Below the pieces are notes generated by a model. It ran no database searches. It had not been told where the DNA came from and worked only from the letters and a program-made list of their open reading frames with translations. Position numbers and translations under genes: made by a program. Shown one piece after another: positions 8,644 through 15,832 of a DNA stretch of 38,114 nucleotides. The DNA is from Firm-04 sp045617625 (GTDB lineage Bacteria; Bacillota; Clostridia; Oscillospirales; Ruminococcaceae), in assembly GCA_045617625.1 (NCBI GenBank), contig JAZLJA010000048.1, forward strand, positions 1 to 38,114, read 5' to 3'. Numbering within the stretch: position 1 is the stretch's first letter; each line of letters begins with the position of its first letter.

Positions 8644-8654
8644 ATAGTATATAC

Positions 8655-8797
8655 GGACAGAGGCGCGGGTTTGATGAGTCCTGACGATATGGCTGCCGAG
8701 CCGCACAAATATCGCCACAAAAGGCAAAACCGCCGAAGCAACGCCCGAATCGGCAAGGGCTGCGCTGGGTACGCATGGAATACGTGCGTGACTGTCA
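8655..8797 (+). promoter_or_regulatory. Lysine riboswitch (L box)
   Basis: The leader carries the L-box hallmarks in order: closing stem GACAG (8656-8660) with CTGTC (8792-8796), the conserved AGAGGCGCGG just inside it, and the junction motif GCCGAAGC (8732-8739). A CTGGG...CGTG segment precedes the 3' closing strand. It lies between a consensus promoter and asd/dapA/dapB, the lysine and diaminopimelate pathway, which fits lysine sensing. Confidence 0.88.
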
Positions 8798-8870
8798 CAA
8801 TGCGCTTTGCGCGGATTGTGGAGTGCTGGACGGGTTTATCGCTTTTTGCACCACGCTGAAGAACGTGTTC

Positions 8871-8941
8871 GGCGGAGAAGCAACGGCGCAGACCTATTTT
8901 TATGCACACAATTCTCCGTCCGTTTTCACGGGCGGTTTTTT
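8871..8941 (+). terminator. Riboswitch expression platform: terminator with competing antiterminator
   Basis: The terminator is CCGTCCG (8916-8922), loop TTTTCA, CGGGCGG (8929-8935), then T6. A competing 9-bp helix is visible: GGCGGAGAA (8871-8879) pairs with TTCTCCGTC (8912-8920) and would remove the terminator's 5' arm. Control at the level of transcription is the natural reading. Confidence 0.85.
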
Positions 8942-8996
8942 GTTTTTCTGTCAAAAAATCCAATTTATCATTTTTATCATTTGAGGAGAGATCATT

Positions 8997-10079
8997 ATGA
9001 AACAATTTCGCGTAGGTATCATCGGCGCAACAGGCATGGTCGGTCAGCGCTTCGCACTGCTGCTTGCTGACCACCCGTGGTTCAAAGTGACTGCTATGGC
9101 AGCATCCTCACGCTCGGCAGGCAAAACCTACCGTGAAGCAGTCGGCAGCCGCTGGGCATTCAAAGATATGCCCATGCCTGAACAGTTTGCCGATATCGTG
9201 CTGTTCGATGCAGGTGCTGACATCGAAAAAATGGCGGCAGAGGTCGATTTCTGCTTCTGCGCCGTCGATATGAAAAAAGATGAGCTTCGTGCACTGGAGG
9301 AGGCTTATGCAAAGGCTGAATGCCCGATCGTCTCGAACAACTCCGCGCACCGCTTCACCGCTGATGTCCCGATGGTCATTCCGGAACTGAACTCGGAACA
9401 CCTCGAGATCATCGAATCCCAGAAAAAACGTCTGGGCACCAAGCGCGGCTTTATCGCAGTCAAATCCAACTGCTCCATCCAGAGCTATGTTCCCGCACTG
9501 CACCCGCTGCGCAAATACGGCATCTCGCAGGTTCTCGCCTGCACCTATCAGGCAATTTCCGGCGCAGGCAAGACCTTTGAACGCTGGCCTGAAATGATCG
9601 ACAACCTCATCCCTTACATCGGCGGCGAGGAAGAAAAATCCGAGCAGGAACCGCTGAAGGTCTGGGGCACGATCGAAAACGGCGAGATCGTCAAGGCAAA
9701 GTCGCCGCTCATCACCACGCAGTGCCTCCGCGTGCCTGTTGCTGACGGTCATACCGCAGCAGTGTTCGTCAAGTTTGAAAACAAGCCCACCATCGAGCAG
9801 ATCAAGGCTGACTGGGCTGCATTCAGCGGCGAACCCCAGGCTCTGGAACTGCCCCACGCTCCCAAGCAGTTCATCCACTATTTTGAAGAACCCGATCGTC
9901 CGCAGGCTCGTCTTGACCGCAACCTCGAAGGCGGCATGGCTGTCTCTGTCGGCAGACTGCGTGAGGATACCCTGTTTGACTACAAGTTTGTCTGCCTCTC
10001 GCACAACACGCTCCGCGGCGCAGCGGGCGGTGCTGTCGAACTGGCAGAACTCCTCGCAGCAAAAGGCTATTTCGACTGA
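8997..10079 (+). CDS. asd: Aspartate-semialdehyde dehydrogenase
   Basis: 360 residues. Converts aspartyl phosphate to aspartate semialdehyde with NADPH, the branch point to lysine, DAP, threonine and methionine. The N-terminal Rossmann loop is GIIGATGMVGQR (residues 8-19). The nucleophile Cys159 sits in KSNCSIQ, and a conserved His follows in VADGHTAAV. The length and the SNCSIQ context match the archaeal/fungal-like branch of the family rather than the E. coli type. RBS GAGGAGAG stands before ATG 8997. First gene after the lysine riboswitch. Confidence 0.95.
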   Translation: MKQFRVGIIGATGMVGQRFALLLADHPWFKVTAMAASSRSAGKTYREAVGSRWAFKDMPMPEQFADIVLFDAGADIEKMAAEVDFCFCAVDMKKDELRALEEAYAKAECPIVSNNSAHRFTADVPMVIPELNSEHLEIIESQKKRLGTKRGFIAVKSNCSIQSYVPALHPLRKYGISQVLACTYQAISGAGKTFERWPEMIDNLIPYIGGEEEKSEQEPLKVWGTIENGEIVKAKSPLITTQCLRVPVADGHTAAVFVKFENKPTIEQIKADWAAFSGEPQALELPHAPKQFIHYFEEPDRPQARLDRNLEGGMAVSVGRLREDTLFDYKFVCLSHNTLRGAAGGAVELAELLAAKGYFD

Positions 10080-10127
10080 TTCTGTATTCCGTTCAAACAA
10101 GCAGGAAGTGAGGCGAGCAGCAGCACG

Positions 10128-10745
10128 ATGAAAGCAGTTTTTATCTGCCCGATGACAGACACCCTGAAAGCAGCGGCAGTGGAAATCCATGCCGACGCCG
10201 ACCAGATCGGCACCGTAAATTTCCATGAGTATAACCCCGACGGCACAAGGGTACTGCCGTTTGTCGCAGCATATTTTCAGGATTACTACGAACAGCGCAA
10301 GCCTTTCAAGAATTTTCTTCGCAGTGAGATCACAAAAGGGATATTGCGGCATCCGCCATTTTATCTGGCACTTCACGACGACGCGACCGATCTGGAAGCC
10401 AATGCACTCAAGGAACTGATGATTGCCTGCGGTGCAAAGGAAGCTGCGGTTTCAATGGAATACCGTGCGTTTCTCCTTTCCACAGAACCCGATTTCATCG
10501 CGGTGACTGCCTCGAAACGCGCCATTTCCATCACCCATGTCATTTCAGGTCAGGATGAGACCGAACGGCTTTTCCTGCCCATCACAGATGCGGATTCCAT
10601 CAGCGTGAAGAACGCCGTCGCGGAGCTTGACACCACTGAAAAGCTCCCGATTTTTACCTATGACCTGCCCGATTCCCTTGAGCATATCGGCGAACCCGTC
10701 AGTGCTCAGACCCTCATCATGAACTTTTTGCGGCTTTGTGAATGA
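10128..10745 (+). CDS. Uncharacterised protein in the lysine operon
   Basis: 205 residues, not recognised. Cytoplasmic, alpha/beta pattern, no membrane segment. The middle part (the LEANALKELMIACGAKEA segment) faintly recalls the phosphate-2 region of actin-like ATPases such as MreB, but no nucleotide-binding motif can be defended. The ribosome-binding site is weak and far (GAGG about 14 bp upstream), so the start is uncertain. It sits 48 bp after asd and before dapA, under the same riboswitch. Confidence 0.8.
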   Translation: MKAVFICPMTDTLKAAAVEIHADADQIGTVNFHEYNPDGTRVLPFVAAYFQDYYEQRKPFKNFLRSEITKGILRHPPFYLALHDDATDLEANALKELMIACGAKEAAVSMEYRAFLLSTEPDFIAVTASKRAISITHVISGQDETERLFLPITDADSISVKNAVAELDTTEKLPIFTYDLPDSLEHIGEPVSAQTLIMNFLRLCE

Positions 10746-10771
10746 GGTGACTTTTCGGAAGGGGGATTACC

Positions 10772-11161
10772 ATGATAAAAGAAACATTTGTTGTTGAGAT
10801 CTCCGCAGAAACAAATAAAGCGGAACGTGTCAGAATGTATGACGTAACGACGGAAAACGTCTGCAAACATTTGCAGACCGACGAAATCCAGCGCATTCCC
10901 GTTTCAAAAATGCCGCCCTTTCTCATGGGCTGCGACGGAATGCTCTGCTATGTCATTGATGCAAAAGGCTACGAAAAAGCTCTGCCGTCCAATCTGAGCG
11001 GCACCTGCCTTTTTCACACGGGGCAGCCGATCCTCGGCACGATTTTATTCGTCATCTGCCCTGAAGATATTTCCGATCCCGCAATGGAAGGCTTTGACGC
11101 CTCCGAAACCGAACAGCTCCTCAGCTGGCTTATTGGGGAGTTCCCGTTTTTGACAAAGTGA
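10772..11161 (+). CDS. Uncharacterised small protein in the lysine operon
   Basis: 129 residues, not firmly recognised. The C-terminal half, with GYEKALPSN and GQPILGTILFVI, loosely resembles the DUF3846 pattern (small-residue loop, then GTxLIV), which is usually phage or plasmid-borne. This is a weak similarity by eye. RBS GGAAGGGGG is 7-15 bp upstream. It lies between the 205-residue gene and dapA with short gaps, so it is co-transcribed. Confidence 0.8.
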   Translation: MIKETFVVEISAETNKAERVRMYDVTTENVCKHLQTDEIQRIPVSKMPPFLMGCDGMLCYVIDAKGYEKALPSNLSGTCLFHTGQPILGTILFVICPEDISDPAMEGFDASETEQLLSWLIGEFPFLTK

Positions 11162-11192
11162 TATCTTGACCAATCAGAAAGGATTGTATCTC

Positions 11193-12083
11193 ATGAAGAA
11201 TACTGTTTTTACAGGCGCGGCTGTCGCACTGGTCACACCGTTTCATGCTGACGGTTCTGTGGACTACGACGGTCTGGCACGCCTGATCGACGACCAGATC
11301 GCCCGCGGCACCGATGCACTCGTCATCGCGGGCACCACAGGTGAAGGCTCCACTCTCACCGAAGAAGAACACATGGAAGTGATCCGTTTTTCCGTGCAGC
11401 ACACGGCAAAGCGTGTCCCCGTGATCGCAGGCACAGGCAGCAACGATACCGCCTGCTGCATCCGCCTCTCGATGGCAGCAAAGGAAGCAGGCGCCGATGC
11501 CCTGCTGCTTGTTACCCCGTACTATAACAAGACCACCCAGCGCGGTCTGATCGCACATTACACCTACGTCGCTGACACCGTGGATATGCCGATCATCCTC
11601 TACAATGTCCCCTCCCGCACGGGCATGGGCATTGCCCTGGATACCATCGACACCCTTGCAAATCACAAGAACATCGTGGCAATCAAGGAAGCATCGGGCA
11701 ACATCAGCTTCACGGCACAGGTGCTGGAACGCTGCGGCGACAGAATCGACGTTTACAGCGGCAACGATGACCAGACCGTTCCGATGATGGCGATTGGCGC
11801 AAAGGGCGTGATTTCCGTGCTTTCCAACGTCATGCCGCAGGAAACCCACGACATGGCTATGGCTTGCCTCAACGGCGATTTCGCTAAGGCTGCCGCTATG
11901 CACACGAAGTATCTGACACTGATGAACGATCTGTTCATCGAGGTCAACCCGATTCCCGTCAAGGAAGCAATGAACCTGATGGGCATGGAAGTCGGTCCCT
12001 GCCGCCTGCCGCTTTACGAAATGGCTGACAGCAATCGTGCAAAGCTTCTGGCACAGCTTCAGAAGCTGGGACTTTCAAAGTAA
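11193..12083 (+). CDS. dapA: 4-hydroxy-tetrahydrodipicolinate synthase
   Basis: 296-residue TIM-barrel aldolase that condenses pyruvate with aspartate semialdehyde. Schiff-base Lys165 is in VAIKEASGN, Tyr137 in ILYNVPSRTG, and the GTTGEGSTL loop (residues 47-55) has the Thr-Thr pair. Full length. The start at 11193 follows GAAAGGA with 9-bp spacing; the earlier Met at 11166 would add nine non-family residues and overlap the RBS. Lysine is expected to regulate it both through the riboswitch and, in many species, allosterically. Confidence 0.96.
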   Translation: MKNTVFTGAAVALVTPFHADGSVDYDGLARLIDDQIARGTDALVIAGTTGEGSTLTEEEHMEVIRFSVQHTAKRVPVIAGTGSNDTACCIRLSMAAKEAGADALLLVTPYYNKTTQRGLIAHYTYVADTVDMPIILYNVPSRTGMGIALDTIDTLANHKNIVAIKEASGNISFTAQVLERCGDRIDVYSGNDDQTVPMMAIGAKGVISVLSNVMPQETHDMAMACLNGDFAKAAAMHTKYLTLMNDLFIEVNPIPVKEAMNLMGMEVGPCRLPLYEMADSNRAKLLAQLQKLGLSK

Positions 12084-12093
12084 ATCATAACTG

Positions 12094-12119
12094 CGGCTCT
12101 CTCATATGCGGGAGAGCCG
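12094..12119 (+). terminator. Hairpin after dapA
   Basis: An 8-bp stem CGGCTCTC/GAGAGCCG (12094-12101, 12112-12119) has a 10-nt loop and no T run. It may reduce rather than stop read-through to the membrane protein and dapB, or mark mRNA processing. Confidence 0.45.
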
Positions 12120-12143
12120 TATGTGTATCAAACAGGAGACAAT

Positions 12144-12740
12144 ATGAACAATATCATCGCATTGCTCATTTCCGCATTGCTTCGTCTGCTGATTGTTATT
12201 GTCGTGGGAATAACGTGCTGTCTCAACCTCCGCAAGCTGATCAAAGCCTGCAAGGGCATTCGGAAAATGCAGGAAATTCCTGAGACACACCCTGATGCCA
12301 TCCGAATGCGATTTTCCAAATATCAGGCGGAAAATTATACCAAAGCCATCCGTTCCAATCTGTTCTGGACAGCCATCTGGCTGGTGATCTGCTTCTGGTC
12401 GTTCGATTCCACGGGTGGTTTCTTCATTTTCCTGCACGGCGCGTATCTGCTAATGGCACTTGGCTCTGCACTGAACATCCCCTATAACATCATTGCGCGT
12501 AAATACGGTGAATTTGGCTATCTGCTGACCGATTCGTTTGTCAATCTGGTCGCAGTGCATCAGCCGCCCAAAACCAGATTTGCCATTTCCGAGGAGCAGG
12601 GCGCATTCAACCGACTTTCCCTGCATCTGCACACCAACCCCAAGAACCCCAATCAAATCACATGCTACGATATCATCGAACGGCAGGATGAAGCGCGCGA
12701 ACGCATCTTGCAGCTTGCCGAAATGAATGTGTGCTCGTGA
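12144..12740 (+). CDS. Uncharacterised membrane protein between dapA and dapB
   Basis: 198 residues, not recognised. The N-terminal helix (about residues 3-27, NNIIALLISALLRLLIVIVV) is membrane-spanning. Two further hydrophobic helices lie near residues 75-95 and 98-118, with a soluble C-terminal domain of about 70 residues. The start at 12144 is chosen because CAGGAGA lies 6 bp upstream. Position within the lysine/DAP operon suggests co-expression; no role in the pathway can be shown. Confidence 0.82.
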   Translation: MNNIIALLISALLRLLIVIVVGITCCLNLRKLIKACKGIRKMQEIPETHPDAIRMRFSKYQAENYTKAIRSNLFWTAIWLVICFWSFDSTGGFFIFLHGAYLLMALGSALNIPYNIIARKYGEFGYLLTDSFVNLVAVHQPPKTRFAISEEQGAFNRLSLHLHTNPKNPNQITCYDIIERQDEARERILQLAEMNVCS

Positions 12741-12779
12741 TTTGCCACCTGAATTATCAAAGCAAAGGAGAAATTACAT

Positions 12780-13538
12780 ATGACCAATATCGTTATCTGC
12801 GGCGCGTGCGGAAAAATGGGCCGCATGGTCGCTGCAAGTATCCGCGAACGCGAAGACTGCAATATTCTTGCAGGTGTGGACATCTGTGAGGACGACACCC
12901 TCGGTTTCCCGATCGTCGCCTCCCCTGCGGATCTGCCCCAAACCCCCGATGTCATCATTGATTTCAGCCACCCGAGCTGCCTTGCAGGGATTCTCGATTA
13001 CGCCACCGCCACCGGCACACCCGTCGTGCTTTCCACCACGGGTTACAGTGAGGAGCAGCTTGCCGACATTCAAAAGGCATCCTCGCAGACCGCACTGTTC
13101 TCCTCGTTCAATATGTCGATCGGCATTCAGCTGCTGATCGCACTTGGCAAAAAAGCCGCCAACGTGCTGGGTGAGCAGTTCGATATTGAGATCATTGAAA
13201 AGCATCACAATCAAAAGATTGATGCCCCGTCAGGCACGGCGATCATGCTGGCAAATGCGCTTTGCGGCGAATTTGAGGGCGGCAAAACACTGGTCTATGA
13301 CCGTCACAGCGTGCGCAAAAAGCGCGATGTGCGTGAGATCGGCATTCATTCGGTGCGCGGCGGCACGATTGTCGGTGAACACGAAATTCTGTTTGCCGGC
13401 CCCGATGAGTGCATTTCCGTGAAACATACAGCATCCTCCAAGCGTGTGTTTGCGGAGGGTTCCGTGAATGCTGCTTTATTCCTCGCAGGAAAACCCGCAG
13501 GAATGTATGACATGACAGACCTGCTCAACGAAAGCTGA
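12780..13538 (+). CDS. dapB: 4-hydroxy-tetrahydrodipicolinate reductase
   Basis: 252 residues. Reduces the DapA product with NAD(P)H on the way to meso-DAP and lysine. The N-terminal nucleotide loop is GACGKMGR (residues 8-15). The catalytic segment EKHHNQKIDAPSGTA at 140-154 carries the His-His pair and Lys. The GGTIVGEHE motif follows. RBS AAGGAG stands 8 bp before ATG 12780. Last gene of the riboswitch-controlled operon, closed by a terminator at 13561. Confidence 0.96.
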   Translation: MTNIVICGACGKMGRMVAASIREREDCNILAGVDICEDDTLGFPIVASPADLPQTPDVIIDFSHPSCLAGILDYATATGTPVVLSTTGYSEEQLADIQKASSQTALFSSFNMSIGIQLLIALGKKAANVLGEQFDIEIIEKHHNQKIDAPSGTAIMLANALCGEFEGGKTLVYDRHSVRKKRDVREIGIHSVRGGTIVGEHEILFAGPDECISVKHTASSKRVFAEGSVNAALFLAGKPAGMYDMTDLLNES

Positions 13539-13560
13539 GCTGCTGACATCTCATAAAAAA

Positions 13561-13592
13561 TATGCTCAAGCTTACAAAAAAGCTTGAGCATA
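13561..13592. terminator. Intrinsic terminator of the lysine/DAP operon
   Basis: A perfect 13-bp stem (13561-13573 with 13580-13592), loop ACAAAA, an A6 run on the left and ACTTTT on the right. Confidence 0.85.
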
Positions 13593-13718
13593 ACTTTTGA
13601 TATAACGATCGCTGATATTCAGATTTCAGAGAAGCCGTATCCCTTTGGCGCGGCTTGGAAAAACGTGTCTCTCCATGCGCAGACCATCGGGGATGCCCCT
13701 CAGGAAAGGATGTTCATT

Positions 13719-13985
13719 ATGAAGTATTATCTCATTTTTCTTGCCGTCATGAGCCTCATTGCGCTCGTGCTTTACTGCGCTGACAAATCCAAAGCCAAAA
13801 AAGGAAAATGGCGCATCAAAGAAGCGACGCTCCTGAGCTTCGGATTTTTCGGCGGTGCTGTCGGCGCACTTGCAGGCATGAAACTCTTTCGCCACAAAAC
13901 CAAACACTGGTATTTCTGGGCGGTCAATATCCTCGGGCTTGCGTGGCAAATCGCACTTTTGATCTTTCTCGTCACCCGCAAATGA
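13719..13985 (+). CDS. DUF1294 family membrane protein
   Basis: 88 residues with three to four hydrophobic segments. The family signature is visible: WRIKE at the start of the conserved block, the GFFGGAVGALAGM run and FRHKTKHWYF. Function of the family is unknown. The start at 13719 is preferred (AGGAAAGGA 8 bp upstream) over the nearer Met at 13710 and over an upstream in-frame Met at 13584, which would include the dapB terminator. Its stop lies 6 bp before the convergent methyltransferase stop. Confidence 0.88.
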   Translation: MKYYLIFLAVMSLIALVLYCADKSKAKKGKWRIKEATLLSFGFFGGAVGALAGMKLFRHKTKHWYFWAVNILGLAWQIALLIFLVTRK

Positions 13986-13991
13986 TGTTTC

Positions 13992-14783
13992 TCACTGCTT
14001 CGGCTTCAGCTCTGCGGTTGCCACAAAATGCAGCACATCAAACGACGGCGGCGCAAGCTGCTCCAACATCGCCCGATGCTCAGTTTCCCACTTTGCAAGC
14101 GTCGGCGCATCCATCGACGCCCCCACACCGCGGCAGGCACGCATGCGCCCATGCCATGATTCCCGCGTGAACGGCACATTGACGTCAAACTCATCGTGCC
14201 TGACCAGATCAAACGAGGCGAGGATCGCTTCATCAATGACAAGCGGCTTGCGTGTTTCTCCGCCGCCTGTCCAATCCGGATTGTGCCTGAGAATGATTTT
14301 TTCACTTGCCTGCGCGATCTGATCTTCATACGGCAGCCATGCCATATATAAAATCAGGAATCTGCCGTCGGGTTTGAGCAGACGCGCAAGCTTCGGCGCA
14401 AGTGCCGCATGGTCAAAATACCAGATGCACTGGCACGCAGTCACGACATCAAAGCTGTGCGGCGGAAAATCAATCGCTTCGGCAGGACAGGCGCGGAAAT
14501 CAATGTCCATGCCTGCTTGTGCGGCAAGACGTTTCGCTGCCGCGATCTGGTTTTCTGCGATATCCGCGGCAACCCACTTTGCACCTTGCGCATATAAATT
14601 GCGCGGCAGCACACCTGTACCTGTTCCAAGATCAAGCACGGTCTGCCCTGCGGTGCAAAGCCCTTTGTCCAGAATGTGCTGATAAAATGCGGGCGGGTAA
14701 ATATCGCGGAACTGTGCGTAATCATCGGAGGTGCGGCCCCAGTCAAAGGGTGCGCCGCCGTCAATGTGATCAAGCGTTATCAT
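13992..14783 (-). CDS. SAM-dependent class I methyltransferase
   Basis: 263 residues with a Rossmann methyltransferase core: motif I VLDLGTGTGVLPRNL, the AADIAENQIAAAKR acidic strand (motif II), FDVVTACQCIWYFDH (motif IV) and LLKPDGRFLILYMAW (post-motif). This is the Methyltransf_11/25 style; substrate unknown. The start at 14783 (MITLDHIDGG) is chosen over an earlier Met because it begins the domain and overlaps the DUF3737 gene by 14 bp, typical for coupled genes. Confidence 0.88.
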   Translation of the reverse strand: MITLDHIDGGAPFDWGRTSDDYAQFRDIYPPAFYQHILDKGLCTAGQTVLDLGTGTGVLPRNLYAQGAKWVAADIAENQIAAAKRLAAQAGMDIDFRACPAEAIDFPPHSFDVVTACQCIWYFDHAALAPKLARLLKPDGRFLILYMAWLPYEDQIAQASEKIILRHNPDWTGGGETRKPLVIDEAILASFDLVRHDEFDVNVPFTRESWHGRMRACRGVGASMDAPTLAKWETEHRAMLEQLAPPSFDVLHFVATAELKPKQ

Positions 14784-15639
14784 TTTCGGGATGCTCCGTT
14801 CGTATCTGAACGCTGCCTGTGCAATCGGTGACAGCATTTTCTGCAATAACTTCTCCGACACTGTCGGCAGTGACAATGCCCCTTCGGATATTCTTCACGG
14901 AGTCGATATGCCCGATGACATCTGCCTGCACATCGGAATACTCGAATGCGAGGTCGCAGCCTGTCATGGTGCAGCGGATGAGTTTCAGGTTGTGGCAATA
15001 ACAAAACGGCTGTGTGCCGATGATGCTGCAATCAATCAAAGTCAATCCATCGGAAAACCAACCGAGATATTCGCCGCGCACAGTGCAGTTTTTCACGGTG
15101 ACATTGCGGGCATGCCAGAAGGCATCCTTCGTGTCAAGCTCTGTGTCGGAGATGCTCACGTTTTCCGCATACTGGAACGAATATTTTCCCTGCATTTTCA
15201 CCGATGACAGATGGATATTCTGCCCCTCAAAAAACAGATATTCGGATGCGATCTCGGTTTGTTTGAGCGTGACACCGCAGGTCTTCCAGCCAAATTCGGG
15301 CGAATTGACTCTGCACCCTGTCAGGATCATCTGCTGACATTCGCGGAGGGCTTTGATGCCGTTGACCGTGCAGTTTTGCAGAATCCCTTCCCGTGCATAC
15401 CAGATCGGTGCGCGGGCGGTATCGGTGAAGGTGCAGTCGGTGATAGAGAATCCCCGCGTGTGCCACAGCGGATAGCGCAGCGCAAACAAAGAGGATTCGA
15501 CCGTGATGCGTGCCGCCTCCTTCAATGCGGATTCGCCATCGGCAGGCCCGATGAAACGGCAGTTTTTCAGCGTAGCATCCTGCAGGTGATAGAGTGCGCG
15601 TTCTGTATCAAAGTTTGCATTTTGTATGACATTCGGCAT
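14770..15639 (-). CDS. DUF3737 family right-handed beta-helix protein
   Basis: 289 residues, built of short repeating strand units (for example FSITDCTFTDTARAPIWYA, VTVKNCTVRGEYLGWFSDG), as in the pectate-lyase-like DUF3737 family. It has no signal peptide and no catalytic motif visible; function unknown. The start at 15639 has GGGAG upstream; the earlier Met is hydrophobic filler. It is the first gene of a two-gene operon with the methyltransferase, behind a consensus promoter at 15674-15702. Confidence 0.85.
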   Translation of the reverse strand: MPNVIQNANFDTERALYHLQDATLKNCRFIGPADGESALKEAARITVESSLFALRYPLWHTRGFSITDCTFTDTARAPIWYAREGILQNCTVNGIKALRECQQMILTGCRVNSPEFGWKTCGVTLKQTEIASEYLFFEGQNIHLSSVKMQGKYSFQYAENVSISDTELDTKDAFWHARNVTVKNCTVRGEYLGWFSDGLTLIDCSIIGTQPFCYCHNLKLIRCTMTGCDLAFEYSDVQADVIGHIDSVKNIRRGIVTADSVGEVIAENAVTDCTGSVQIRTEHPENDNA

Positions 15640-15673
15640 GAAGCAACGCTCCCTCAAAAAGATTATGCATATC

Positions 15674-15702
15674 ATTATACACGATTTTACGTAAAAAGTC
15701 AA
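15674..15702 (-). promoter_or_regulatory. Promoter of the DUF3737-methyltransferase operon
   Basis: Minus strand TTGACT (15697-15702), 17-bp spacer, TATAAT (15674-15679). Confidence 0.85.
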
Positions 15703-15706
15703 GAGG

Positions 15707-15755
15707 GCACAGAGTCTGCCGCGGCATCGGCTGCGGTGAGATTCTGTGCTTTTTT
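15707..15755 (+). terminator. Plus-strand terminator ahead of recJ
   Basis: An 11-bp stem with one G-U (15707-15717 with 15739-15749) has a structured G+C-rich loop and T6. It points rightward although no plus-strand gene precedes it within 1.7 kb, so it would stop antisense transcription across the DUF3737 gene or an unannotated RNA. Confidence 0.65.
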
Positions 15756-15765
15756 CGATTCGCGC

Positions 15766-15794
15766 TTGCTTTTTTCGTCAAAAAATGTTATACT
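15766..15794 (+). promoter_or_regulatory. recJ promoter
   Basis: TTGCTT (15766-15771), 17-bp spacer, TATACT (15789-15794), about 30 bp before the recJ ribosome-binding site. Confidence 0.7.
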
Positions 15795-15832
15795 GATAAG
15801 GAACGCTATCTTGAACGAAAGGAGTTTTTTCC

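Noticed and set aside
13593..13710. Possible riboswitch before the DUF1294 gene
   Set aside because: Only two small hairpins are visible (AAGCCG/CGGCTT and GGGG/CCCC) and no known aptamer consensus could be matched.
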